Assembly: GCA_007449985.2 (NCBI GenBank) | Contig: VIIQ02000073.1 | Location: 345,523-409,522, forward strand | Direction: 5' to 3' | Length of the DNA: 64,000 nucleotides | Origin: Desmodesmus armatus | Lineage: Eukaryota; Chlorophyta; Chlorophyceae; Sphaeropleales; Scenedesmaceae | In this document: one piece after another, positions 52,001 through 63,000 of the stretch | Position numbering within the stretch: the stretch's first letter is position 1 | Layout: each line of letters opens with the position of its first letter | The notes under the pieces: generated by a model | Database searches by the model: none | Told to the model about the DNA's origin: nothing | What the model saw: the letters and a program-made list of their open reading frames with translations, nothing else | Made by a program: the position numbers and the translations under genes

Positions 52001-54641
52001 CAACACAGACTTCTTTGCTCTCTCTGCCTGCCTGCTCCCAGCCCCCCCCCCCCCCCCCCCCGTTGCGTCCCCACCTCCAGCAAGATCCCTCACCCTTAAG
52101 GACCTCCTGAGGCGCCCATCCCCTCTCCACGAAGGTGCCCCCCCCCCTCCCCAGACCCTACCGACAGCCTGGCTTGCTACTACCCTAGGGTAGTAGATGG
52201 CAGTAGAGCTGCATTATAGCGGGCCAACACACCCCTACTACCCCTACCACCAGGGTAGTAGCCAAGCTAGGCTGTAGGTAGGGTGACCTCCCCTTTCAGC
52301 ACTGTCTGCAGCCCCGCCCTCACCCCCACCCAGACTTGGTGCTCCCTGAAGTCCCCCCATGTGTTTCACCTCGCCTCCCCACCCCCGCCCAACATTCACC
52401 CAATGACATCCCACCCCTGCCCCCTCACCGTCTGCATCTTATGCTGGCCGCCTCGCACAGCTTCCCCTGATCAAAACTGAATCAGCTGCAGCCCCCCCCC
52501 TCCGTCACTCTTCAAGTGTCCTCCTCTCCTCGATCCTGCCCGCTTCCCCAACCCCCGTGCCCCATCTGCCCTACAGCGACCCCCCCCCCCCACTCCCCCC
52601 CTCCACACGCACATGTGTGTACACCCGACTACCCCCCCCCCCCCCTCACCGTCTGCAGCTCGTGTTGGTCCGCCTCACACAGCTTCCGCCGCTTGAAGGT
52701 GAAGCAGCTGCAGCCCACCCAGCGCCCACTGAGGGGCAGTGAGGGCAGCACCGCCCAGCCAGCCTTCTTGCGCCGCTCCAACTCTGAACTCAGTGCCAGG
52801 CCCAGGGCTGATGATGCGGTGGGGCCGTCCATGCACACCACCACCTCACGCTCACCTGACAAACACAGCAAGAGAGGGGGGGGATGAGTGTGTGTGACCG
52901 GGGGGGGGGGGGGAGGAGCCAACACGGGGTACAAGGACGGAAATAAGATGGGGGGTGGGGGCGTAGACGGCCCAGCCAGCCTTTGTGGAAAGTTCCAGCT
53001 CTGGGCTCAGTGCCAGGCCCAGGGCAGAGGATGCGGTGGGGCCGTCCATACACACCACCACCTCACGCTCACCTGGTGACACAAGAAGGGAGGGAGTGGT
53101 GTGTATGTGCTTGGGGGGGGGGGGGGGCAAAAGGGGGGGGGGGTGCACAGGGTGCATGGAGCAGTGGGACGGCAGAGAGAAGTACAGCGCGACCCAGCGT
53201 GCCGATACAGGCCGCCCTGCTGGCCCCGGCCCCGGCAAAAATGGCTGATCAAGTTGCTATGCACATGTGGGGCGACTCGCCGGACATGGGGCCCCATGCT
53301 TTTGGGGAAGGGGGGGGTGTCCTGTGTGTCCCCCCCCCCCCCAAACCACTCACCATCCCTTTGTCCCCCCCCCCCTCCGCCCGTCACTTACCGAAGTTCC
53401 CCTTGCTCTTCCTAGCAATGAATGCCTCCAGCCGTTTGGCATCCTTGGCAGCCTGAACACCAGCCTGCTTCGCCAACTGCAGCATGACACATGGCAACAT
53501 ACAAGACACATGTAGCTGCTGGATACAACGCAGGTGTCAACACACACAACAAACATGTTTGATTGCCTGGGTGCTACGAAGAAAGTCCCAGGTGCAACCC
53601 AATGTGGCACACTGCAGCACACATGGCCTACTGATACAGCCTGCTTCGCCGACTGCATACTCTGCATGCGCTCACACCCACCACACCCACCACACCACGC
53701 CACGCCATGCCATGCCATGCCATGCCATGCCATGCCATGCCACACCACACCAGAAAAAGCAAGCCGCGCACTTTTGCCGCAATCTTGTCTGCTGCCTTGC
53801 GGTAATCCCCAGCCCACTTGCGCAAAACATCGCCACGTAATGGTCTCCCCCCCCCACACACACACATACACACCAAACGGCACCCCCCCTTCCCAGAGCC
53901 AAACGCCAAACACACACCTTTGCCGCAATCTTGTCTGCCGCCTTGCGGTTCTTCTCCGCTTCCTTCTCAGCCGCCTTGCGTGCACGCTCTGCCGCTCGCT
54001 CCTCCGCACTCATACGCACACGCCCACCACCACTGCCACCACCGCTACTCCCAGCAGCAGCAGCAGCAGCAGCGCCGCTGCTGCTGCCCCCACCTGCCTG
54101 CTGCCTGCTGCGCTGCTGCTGCTGCTTCCCGCGTGCCGCTTTCTGCTTCCTGCCGCTGCCAAAGCTGTCGTCCGACAAATCATCGGCCGCGAGGTCACTG
54201 TCAAAATCCTCCTCAACAGCAGCAGCAGCAGCATAGTCAGCCTCACCCCACTCCCAGTCGTTGTCATCACCACCACCAGCAGCAGCAGCAGCAGCAGTGC
54301 GTGCACGGCCCCTGTCCCTGCCAACACCACCGCTACCACCACCACCAGCAGCAGCAGCAGCACTAACGCTACCACCACCGCCGCCACCACCAGCAGCAGC
54401 AGCAGCAGCATTCATCTCAAGGTCCCTGAGCACTGAATCGATGTCTAGTTCAGAGGATAGTGACCCATCGCAGTCCTCCTCCTGCTGCCGCTGCTGCTGC
54501 TGCTGCTGCTGCTGCTGCCGCCGCTCCTGCTGCTGCTGCTGCTGCTGGTGGTCGGCCTTCAGTCGCTTGTGCAGGGGCAGCAGCAGCTCATCACCCTCCT
54601 CGTCATCATCGTCATCTATCAACAGTCCCCCGCACCCCTCA

Positions 54642-54674
<33 letters not shown>

Positions 54675-55481
54675 GATGCATAGAGTGGTGTGGGGCTGGG
54701 CAAGTCATCGTCGAATGCAAGTGGCTGCAGCCTACTGCTCCTGGACCGCACCCGACCACTTAACGGCCGACCAGAACCAGCACCACCACCTGCTGCTGCT
54801 GCTGCTGCTGGGCTGCTGCCACCCACTGCTGCTGCTGCTGCTGCACCAGCAACAGCAGCACCAGCACCAGCAGCGCCTGCTGCTGCTGTTGGGCTGGCGT
54901 TTTCCTTGTCCCCTGGGGACAGTGAGGGTTGGTCCTGTGAGGTCTGCTGCTGAGAGGCTGCAGCAGCAGCAGCAGCAGCAGCAGCTTGTGCCTTTTTGGA
55001 CACAAACTTCCGTACAGGCTGCTTCTTGCCCTGCTGCTGCTGCTGCTGCTGCTGGGATGAGCCTTCGAGTGGCTGTGAGTGCTGGTGTGCTGGGCCGCCC
55101 TGCTGCTGCTGGGGGGACTGCTGAGAGGAATGGTGCTGGTGCAGGATCTCTGCCTTGATTTGATGCAGTGGTCTGTCATCGTCGCTGTCTGAGTCTAGCA
55201 CTGGTGGGTTGGCAGCTGCTGTGTGGGTGGGGCAGAAACTGGGTTGGCCCTCCTTCTGCTGCTGCTGCTGACTGCCTGCACCTGCATATGTTTTGGATAT
55301 ATGGTCGATGATTGAGATCATTTTGTAGATGGCACTGGCTCACGGAGCTTGAAGACGGTAAGGCATGCATGCATGACAGTGGAGCAGCAGCACAGAGCAC
55401 AGTTGCAGGTACTGCTGAGCTGGCCTCACCTATATCGATCACCTCGTCCTCCGAGTCACTTAGCGTCAAGTCGATCATCAT
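49035..55481 (-). CDS. EME1: EME1/Mms4 subunit of the MUS81 structure-specific endonuclease
   Basis: Minus-strand exons are 55430-55481, 53918-55281, 53392-53476, 52650-52855, 51381-51589, 50703-50913, 49570-49749 and 49035-49265, about 845 aa. The start MMIDLTLSDSEDEVIDI is an acidic stretch resembling a SUMO-interacting motif (inference). Exon 2 is very low in complexity (poly-Gln, poly-Ala, acidic) and ends in a Lys/Ala/Glu-rich helix. The ERCC4-like domain begins EREVVVCMDGPTASSALGLA and WVGCSCFTFKRRKLCEAD, with VVVLGLRAHIRR near its end. The C-terminus matches EME1: LLTKLEEAAAHLLNTAR, ALGEQPY, then LLADLTEPEGAGKAKPRRVG and PTMSKRLCDLL. With MUS81 the protein resolves branched recombination and replication intermediates in the nucleus; EME1 itself is the non-catalytic partner. 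A candidate extra exon (50128-50163) was left out because joining 50703 to 49749 gives the conserved ARALGEQPY. Confidence 0.88.
52155..52284. mobile_element. MITE-like element with terminal inverted repeats, in an EME1 intron
   Basis: About 130 bp begins ACCCTACCGACAGCCTGGCT and ends in its near reverse complement (AGCTAGGCTGTAGGTAGGGT). Terminal repeats are ~33 bp. Inside lies the perfect 20-bp palindrome CTACTACCCTAGGGTAGTAG (52177-52196). A possible CCTCCCC target duplication flanks it, but the surroundings are C-rich, so that is weak. Confidence 0.7.
53702..53742. repeat. CCATG pentamer array
   Basis: About eight units of GCCATG/CATGC-type pentamer stand in the EME1 intron after exon 2. 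Confidence 0.9.
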
Positions 55482-55811
55482 AGTGATAGTGCTGCTACTG
55501 GCTGGCGTGCTTGAAAGGATATGAATGGCTTGGCAGGAGCAGATGTGCTGTGACCGTGCTATGGTCACACACCGAGCGAACGTTGTCGGTGCTGCAATGA
55601 TTTGTACGCAGCAGATCCATGTGGAAATCATGAAAGTGACATCAAGACAACCTCAACCTTCGCAGAATTCAAACTGGAATAACAGATCATGCCGGGTCTT
55701 TTCTACTGTCATTCTGCCGTTGGCATCGTGCGTCGTACGTATTGTTTTCTCTTGGATAAGGTTTTCTACTTGCAAAACTTGGCTTGCCGTGTGTGTTGCT
55801 GTCCCCACAGC
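55482..55811. promoter_or_regulatory. Shared upstream region of EME1 and the F-box/LRR gene
   Basis: These 330 bp lie between divergent start codons. They are A/T-richer than the genes. A CCCCACAG just before the plus-strand start could be the end of a 5'-UTR intron. Confidence 0.4.
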
Positions 55812-57878
55812 ATGGCAGGTGACAGGTTCTTGCTGCTTGCACTGCCAGACTCCTGCCTGCTGCAGGTGCTGCAGTGCCTTGCAGCAGACGACCTCTGCAG
55901 CCTGTTCAATGCCTCCAGGGCCCACAGCCGGCTGCATCAAGCAGCTGTGCTGGCGCTGCACAGCATCACAGCGTATGTGTCGCAACAGCAGGATTTCGAG
56001 GACGTGGTGGTGTATCTGGGCAAGCATGGTCAGCACGTGAGCAGCCTTGAGCTGTGGGGCAATGATGACCCTACGTTTGGTCAAGTGTCCCTTACCCAGC
56101 TGCCCCAACAGCTGCAGCCCAGCAGCCTGCAGCTCACCTACCTGCAGCTGCAGCTGCAGCCAGGCAACGGCTGCCGGGGCGTGCTGGGCGATGCTGCTGC
56201 AGTAGCAGCCCTCAAGCAGCTGCGACTGGATAGCTGTGAGGTGCTCGACAGTGGGGTGGAAGACGAGGCGCTGTCTGCAGCACTGGCACAACTACCTGCA
56301 GGGCTGGAGCACCTCAGCATCAACAACCTGTTCTACTATACCCTCGATTCGGACGCGTGGGTGCAATTTCCGGCTGGTTCGTTGCAGCAGCTGCACCACC
56401 TCACCTACCTTGAGTTGGGTTCGTGTGTGGTGGCCGGCCCTGACGAGGCCGGACCTGCCCTGCAGCCGCTGCAGGCGTTGACTCGGCTAGCGGAGCTCAA
56501 AATAAGTACCTGCACCAGCAAGAGGCCATTACCTCCAGTATGCTGTCAGGCATGCAGTGCCTTACATGCCTGCAGCTGTCAGAGGGGGTGGAGCTAGAGC
56601 CAGATGCCCTGGCTGGTATGACCCAGCTGCAGCACCTGAGTTTGGAGGTATGTGTGACGACTGGGGGTGCAGCAGGTGTGGCACAACTGCTGTTGCGCAT
56701 GCAGCCACTGCAGCAGCTGACACACCTCAGCATGCGTGGCAGCTTGCGGGCTGTTGAGGGAAGCAGCCCCCCTGCAGGGGCATATGCAGCCCTGACAGCA
56801 AGCAGCAAGCTGCAGCACCTTGACATCAGCAGATGCACACTGCCAACAGGTGTGTGGCAGCATGTGTTCCCTGCTGGCAGGCAGCTGCTGAACCTGCAGT
56901 CACTTATCGTCGACGGTGTCATGCAGCCGTCAGGCCAGTATGCTGAAGTTCCCGAGGGCAGCCGCCTTGTCAGCTGCTGCCCTGGCCTGCAGTCTTTGCG
57001 CATGGGGTCGCTGCAGTGCAGTGCAGAGCTGCTGGGCCCCCTGCAAGAGCTGAGCGGGCTGCACAAACTGCACTGTGAGTGGGAAGGTGCCGCGGCAGAG
57101 GTTGTGCAGGCGGTGTGTCAGCTGACAGGGCTGAGAAGCTTGAGTGTGCATGGCTTAGCGTGGATGAAGGAGGAGGGGGTGTTACTGCAGCTGACAGAAC
57201 TGAAGCAGCTGGCCTGGTTGGAGTACAGGGTGACCGGCAGTTGGGCACTCACTATGTACTCAGGTGAGCTGAACACTTATGGGCTGTGCGTTGCTTGTAT
57301 AGCATACTGGGTGTTGCTTTGTTGACAGCTCAAAAGCAGGCTGGTTGCTTGTGCCTTGTAGATGTCTTCGTGTGGGTGTTGCTCACAGGGGTGCAGTAGC
57401 AGGGCCACGAGGCATTAGGCACCCTATGGAACTACCCTAGAAGCAAGCCAAAATGCAGCTCTACTACCCCTACTACCCCAGGGTAGTAGCCACCCTGCTA
57501 CTAGGGTAGTAGCCAAGCCAGGCTGTTGGTTGGGCCCTGTGTTGGGTTGCATCTGACTCGGCGGCAGCCGCTGCCAAGTACGCGTTCACGGCACCATGTG
57601 TCGCTGAGATGTGGCTGGGATCTATGCTGCATGCAATGGAATGATTGACTCCACCTCTGCCTTTGTGGGCCACATATTATGTGGCACTGCTCTAGTAGAG
57701 CAGTGCCCTGCCTTGACTGCAGCATTGACTGTTGCTGCTGTTATTATTGTTGGATGCAGACGAATACAGGGTTGAGCCCGTGTGGCGTCAGCTCCTGCGG
57801 TTCCACCTTGTCCACCCCAACCCTGCTGTTGCACAACAGGCGGCTGCAGCACTGGCAGATGGCAGTGGCGACAAGTAG
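55812..57878 (+). CDS. F-box/leucine-rich-repeat-like protein
   Basis: Coding runs 55812-57263 and 57760-57878. With one base restored the frame closes at 523 aa. The N-terminus LLLALPDSCLLQVLQCLAADDLC looks like an F-box helix. Leucine-rich repeats follow at ~25-residue spacing (LTYLQLQLQPG, LEHLSINNLFYYTL, LHHLTYLELGSCV, LQHLSLEVCVTTG, LTHLSMRGSLRAV, LTGLRSLSVHGLAW). The last exon encodes DEYRVEPVWRQLLRFHLVHP and a short Ala-rich tail. The frame breaks at about 56499-56505 in the run CAAAAT: adding one A makes ELKNKYLHQQEAITSSMLSG and continues the repeats. A 44-nt intron (56506-56549) would also work but is unusually short. The in-frame Met at 55689 would add a non-F-box extension. Confidence 0.75.
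57421..57534. mobile_element. MITE-like element, second and more worn copy
   Basis: This copy lies in the last intron of the F-box/LRR gene. GGGTAGTAGCCAAGCCAGGC followed by TGTTGGTTGGG matches the right end of the element at 52155-52284, and CAGCTCTACTACCCCTACTA matches related inner sequence. The left end is degraded. Confidence 0.65.
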
Positions 57879-59624
57879 CCAACAACACAACCACAGGTGG
57901 GTGTGTACCGCTGTTGTGGTCATGCTGGGGCCAGGCTTGGAGGCTACAGCAGTTGTTTTGGGGAATGCATGGGGGGGGGGGACCCCACGGGGGGGGGGGG
58001 GGGGCGGGGGGAGACCCCACCAGCTGGCCACAACACCGAGTGAATCCGGCTGCCGGGAGCTTGAGAGCCTCACACCAATGAGGGACGCCCAACACCCCTT
58101 GTTCAGGAGGTGCGCAGCGCCCGCCCAACTCGCATGGAAGTTGAACCCATACACCCCCTCCGTGAGGCTGCAGAATTTGGAGGTGCAACGTGTCCAGGCG
58201 CAACATGCGACAGTCAGCTAGTGCTGGGGGGCAGAATCCTTGCAAAATGCGGACACAGCAGTCATTCAGTGGTGGAGATGACAGCATCTCACAGCTCTGG
58301 ATCCTAGGATGTCCTCACATGTGTGCTGTTGACTGCTCTGCAGGTGGATGTGTACAGGTTTGTGTTACTGTGATGGGGGGGGGGGGGTGTTCCAGGTCAC
58401 TGGACCCACCACTGCCTGAGTCAGCAACTCCCTGTTTTGACCCTCAGTGCTTTGTTCCTGCTGGTTTGTTCTGCCATCTCCGTGATATCAGTAAATGGCT
58501 GGCATGAGCTCTCGAGCTTCATAGCTACAGGTCTAATTTAGTTTGATTCGAGTCATCCCACTGGGACGGTGGGCAGCAGATGCAACATGCCCATCATACA
58601 GCGTGTCCCTGTTGTGTGCTGTCACCTGTCTGCAGGTGGGGTGTGTGTGCCCCCCCCCCCCCCCCCCGCACACCCACACCCCTCGACACTCACGGACCAG
58701 TGCCAACACTGCACTGTTGGGGATGGTGGGGTGGACACGCACAGCTGTAGGTGCCTGAGCTACTGCAGAGGGACGGTGGTCAGCAGCAGCCTGAAGAGGG
58801 GGAAAGGGAGGCACAGCAGCACTGACGTGTGGGTGTGAGGGACCAGTGCCGGCAGCTGGCTAGGAGTTGTTGTAGTTACTTTGTTGTGCTGTGCTGCGTA
58901 GAGGTCGGTGCCACTGGCACCTTTTGACAGGGGGGGTACAAGATTTTGCACTGTCTGCAATGGTGGCTGGCTGCACTTGAATGCCCACTACTGGATTGAT
59001 GATCCTTGTAACATACCCCATCAATGCTGTCCTCGCCCTGTGCACGGCGTTGGTAACTCTGAAGACCTTTCTCGACATAGACCTTGCCAGCAACTGCCAG
59101 CAAAGCTCGTTTATGCACGCCCCAATTCGGGTCCAATCCTGCATTGTGAGTCATGCACTGCAAGCCAACAACCACCAACCAGCAAACAACTAGCCGCCAG
59201 AGGCTTCAAGGCACAGCCAATCTCACAATCGCACCGCTGATTCAGCCCTGGTTTCCCTCAACAGGCTCCTGCTGCTGCTGCTGCTGCTGCGCAATCCGCC
59301 CCTGCTCCTGTTTCAGAGCTGCCTGCAGCACCACCAGCGCCTTTTTTCTTTACCCCTCTCTGGGGGGGGGGGGGGGGGGAGGGCAAGCGCAACAGGTAGC
59401 CAAAGGCACAGCAACCTTCTGGCAACCACCACACATGCTGTACTGCATCGCCCCTGCTCTCCCTCCTGCTGCTGTGCCATCCGCCCCTGCTCCTGTTCCA
59501 GTGCTGCCCTGAGCACCACCAGCGCCCCTGTTGAACCTCATCCCTCTCCGGTGTGGGAGCGGGGGAGGGGAGGGGCACAACAGGTGGCTCACGGCACAGC
59601 CGATCTTGAAATCACCGCACTGCA
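57879..59624. other. Convergent region between the F-box/LRR gene and the helicase
   Basis: No gene is seen. It holds two copies of the helicase's terminal exon end (59298-59530) and several G- and C-runs. Confidence 0.5.
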
Positions 59625-59717
59625 TCAGCCCTGCTCTCCCTGCTCTCCCTCCTGCTGCTGTGCCATCCGGCCCTGCTCCTGTTCCAATGCTGCCCTGAGC
59701 ACCACCAGTGCCGCCCT
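59298..59717 (-). repeat. Tandem triplication of the helicase terminal exon end
   Basis: The coding end at 59668-59717 (ALVVLRAALEQEQGRMA on the minus strand) is repeated at 59483-59530 and 59298-59345. The spacing is 185 bp each time. The two copies lie beyond the stop codon at 59625. Confidence 0.9.
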
Positions 59718-60007
59718 CTTGCTGAGCACTGCGTTGTAGTTCTTGCAGTCCAGGTGCTGCACACAGCGGGGGCACCCCTTGGGGTACACGCAGGGGCAGC
59801 TGGACACCAGACCTAGCGCACGGGACAGCAGCTCAGGAAGCAGAGGGGTGGCCTGGGCAGCGAAAGGGAAGGGGGAGGCAGCGGGTCAGGTGAATCGTCC
59901 ACGTATGATATGCGGAACGTGTAGAAGTAGATGTAGAAAGGGGGGCTGGAGGGTGGGTAGCTGCATACGGCAGCAGCTCAGGCAGTGAAGGGGTGGCCTG
60001 GGGTGAG

Positions 60008-60083
<76 letters not shown>

Positions 60084-63000
60084 GCGGAGTGCCAGGCACA
60101 CCGCGTTGTTTAAGGGGGGAGAACGTGTGTGACTGCTCTGCAGTCGCCACGTCCCCACCATGCCCCCAGGTGCAAGAGGCACCCTAGGGGTCAAGGGGGT
60201 TGTTTAAGCTTTCTTCTCTTCCTGTGTGAGGTTTCGTTTTGGAGGTGCACTTCATTTTTCCTTTTGCTCCATGTTGATCTGGCGTATGTTTGTGCATTTT
60301 TGATGGCTGCATGTCTTGTGTTCCATATTTCTTCCAAATGTCTACCTGCCAGGTGGTGCAGTCTTCTCAGCAGTCTAGGCAATGCTGGTCCTACAATTCC
60401 CAGTCCTTTCAGCTTTTCTTCTGTGTTTTTATATATGCAGCCGGACACTCCTAGCATAATTGTGGTGAGTTTTACTTCCGCTTTGGGGTCGAATATCTGT
60501 AATGCTTTCATCAGACGGTCGTGCTGACGTTCTGCTCGTGTTTCCTGCTGAGACGGGTCTGTATCTCTGCAATACTTAATCTCTAGCAGCTCGTAACTCC
60601 TGGCGTGGTTCTCTGTCCGCACGAGCATGGCGTCTGGTTTGCAGTGCGCGCTGATTCGGCGCTTCATCCCTACGGGCATATCTTTCGGGAGGGCGGCGAG
60701 AGGGATTCTGCTTTTGCTTTTCATGATCGCGCGTCTTCTGCTCAAACCTACATCGCTCATAGCCAGTTCCTTTGCTCTATCTCCGTCGTTGATCGCCTGT
60801 ACGATCAGGGAGCCCGCGTCGTTGTGCCTCTTGGTGACCGCCCCGGACAGCGCCGGGCAAGCACTCAATGCGTGGTGTCCGCCATCCTGTTGGCCACAGA
60901 GTGGGCAGCTGTCGGTGCTGCTTAGCTTGTATCTATTTAGCAGTTTGTTGGTTGGCAGCAGGCCCCATCTGTACTGAAGAATGAGTTTGCGTCTTCTGTG
61001 CTGGACTTCGTTGTTGTTCATGAAAAGGTGGCTGTATTTTGGGTGTATGTTTTTGGCTTGGTCGGCCCACGCGCTGTAGTACACAGTGGACGTGTTTGCA
61101 CTACCCAGTGCGCAGTCCTGCTTTGCTTTGTTTTTCAGAGTTTCTGCCAAATTTGCAATGGGGGTGTGTTCGCGCCTGGTATCCTTCTTGGTGACAACTT
61201 CTTCAATGGAGTACGGCCAGAAGTAGGTTTCTCTTGCATTACTCTGTACTTTAGAAGTGATGGTTGGTTCTTGTTTTTCTTAGGCACTTGCACTGCCATG
61301 TGATCCGCCATCTCGTTACCATATACACCTATATGGCTTGTGACTTTCCAAAGGTGTAAGGTTGCTTGCGACTGTCGCAGCCGATGCACTATGTCTGTCA
61401 GCAAGCTATGATGCCGGTGCTCTCGCATATCTTGTGGGTTGGTTATCATCTTGTGTATTTGATACATGGACGTCTGGCTGTCTGTGGCTATGTGGATCTC
61501 TTCCTTTGGGCCAGGTTTAGCCAGTACATAGGCTTCCCTTATACCCACTAGTTCTGCCCGTGTGATGGTATTGACGTTGGGCAAGTACCGATCGTTTTGC
61601 GCTGCGCAGGAGCCTCCTGTGATGGTGCAGTTGGTTGTGTGAGCGCGGGCTTCGCTGGCATGGTTATCTGCTGGTTTGTAAATAGCTGCCGCTATGCTGA
61701 CCCCTTTGCCTTCTATCTTGATGGCGCTGCCATCAGTGTAGTAGAAGTCTCTCCAGTCAAAGCGTAGATGTGGGGGTGTGTTGGTTTCTTGTGGAGAGCA
61801 TTTTGAAAGGTCTGGTGCTTGCCATCCCTCTTGTGGGTCTGGTGCTGGGGCTGCCCAGTTGAGTTTTTGAAGGCTTTGGTGCGTGGAAGGCGCCTTTGCG
61901 TCCAGATTTGCTCTGGCGACCAGTCATTTGGATGGCATTGTATGCGCACCACGTGCTTGCTAGTTGCTCGTTGTCCCTTCAGGTGGGCAGTGCAAAGACG
62001 TGACATACTGTACAGCCAGCTATGGTCATATGTGTGCTTGGGTCCAAGAGATGCGTACCCTTCAGTATTACCGGCGCTTACGATGTGCAGCCCCCATTTG
62101 GAGGGAGTCTGTTTTTGGAAGGGGGATGTGCCGGGGGCATCCCTGTGCATGGCCGTGTGTGGGATGGTCAACAGCCCGCGGCACCAGCCTTTGTACCTCT
62201 GCAGTGTAGAGCTGTATGGGTTGCCCTGTCTCCGTTTAATGGGAGCGCTAGGACAGTGAGGGTGGGGGTTCGTGTATGTTGGGCGCTTTGCAAGGCCCAT
62301 GCAAGGCCCATGCAAGGGCAGGGGTGAGGGCAGAGAAGGGGGGGGGGGGGGGGGAGGGGGCAGCGGGCAGCGGGCAGGTGGACATGTCTCATGTGTAGAG
62401 GGGCAAGGGGGAGAATGGCTGCATACAGCAGCAGCTCAGGAGCAGCGGGGTGGCCTGGAGGGCACGAAGGGGGGGGGGGTACAAGGAGGGGGGGGTTCTG
62501 AGGGGGTAAGTGGAATGTACGCGGGGGGGGGGGGGGTACATGCACGAGTGATCTGCATTGACCTTCGGCTCAATACTCAAGCCCCTGTACCCTGCTCCAT
62601 CCTCCCCTCTCCCCAGACATGTCCGAAAGGTGCTGTGTGTTACAGCCCCCTGCCGCCACCGGCTCAATGAAACGTCACTCCCTTGGCGGCAGGTTGGGGG
62701 GGTGTTGGGGGGGGGGGGGGTGTTGGCCAAACATCAGCTCAATGCCCACTGCACTCTGCTTTGCCAAATCTCCTCCCCTTCTTTTCATCATATGCCCCCC
62801 CCCCCCGCACGGCCGCGTTCCCTGACGCGCCCCTCACCTGTGCCACGAGCCCTATTCCTCCCGGGTGTTTGTCATACCAGCAGCAGCCGCTCAGGCCTGA
62901 AGCGAGTGTCGTAAGGGTTGTCACACTGCAGCAGCAACACCACCACACAGCAGCAACAACGGCACGACACAACACAGCAACGACGACGTGGTGCGACACG

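Larger units (their letters stand above)
49862..53815 (-). repeat. Decaying copies of EME1 exon ends within its introns
   Basis: On the gene strand I see the following copies. Exon-7 start (LGEQPYTAESALE) at 49862-49914. Exon-6 end (KLEEAAAHLLHTAR) at 50160-50205. Exon-5 end (GLRAHIRR with donor) at 51273-51300 and 51145-51175. Exon-5 start in three worn copies at about 51675-51730, 51810-51860 and 51950-51990. Exon-4 end at 52423-52470. Exon-4 start (EREVVVCMDGPTASSALGL) at 52984-53076. Exon-3 start (SAKQAV) at 53636-53660. Exon-2 end (YRKAADKIAAK) at 53772-53808. Confidence 0.85.
60000..62336 (-). mobile_element. 5'-truncated LINE (non-LTR retrotransposon) with 16-bp target-site duplication
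   Basis: The perfect direct repeat GGGGTGAGGGCAGAGA lies at 60000-60015 and 62321-62336. Between them, on the minus strand, are the end of a reverse-transcriptase polyprotein, an RNase H domain, a zinc-binding tail, a 3' UTR and a (TC)n tail of ~64 bp (60016-60079). The element keeps only ~2.3 kb, so the endonuclease and most of the reverse transcriptase are missing, as after incomplete target-primed reverse transcription. It lies in the host gene's orientation. Confidence 0.92.
59997..62454 (-). repeat. Copies of the helicase last-exon acceptor, split by the LINE
   Basis: The true acceptor (CCCAG then GCCACCCCTCTGCTTCCTGA at 59852) has copies starting at 59997 and 62454. The first spacing is 145 bp. 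The second is 2457 bp, or 136 bp once the LINE and one target duplication are removed, so the copies predate the insertion. Confidence 0.9.

Noticed and set aside
53672..53810. Extension of EME1 exon 2 into the pentamer repeat
   Set aside because: The donor at 53917 gives the correct phase into exon 3, and the downstream stretch is a decoy copy plus CCATG repeats.
56506..56549. A 44-nt intron in the F-box/LRR gene
   Set aside because: It is much shorter than every other intron here; a missing A in the preceding A-run explains the frame change and preserves more repeat sequence.
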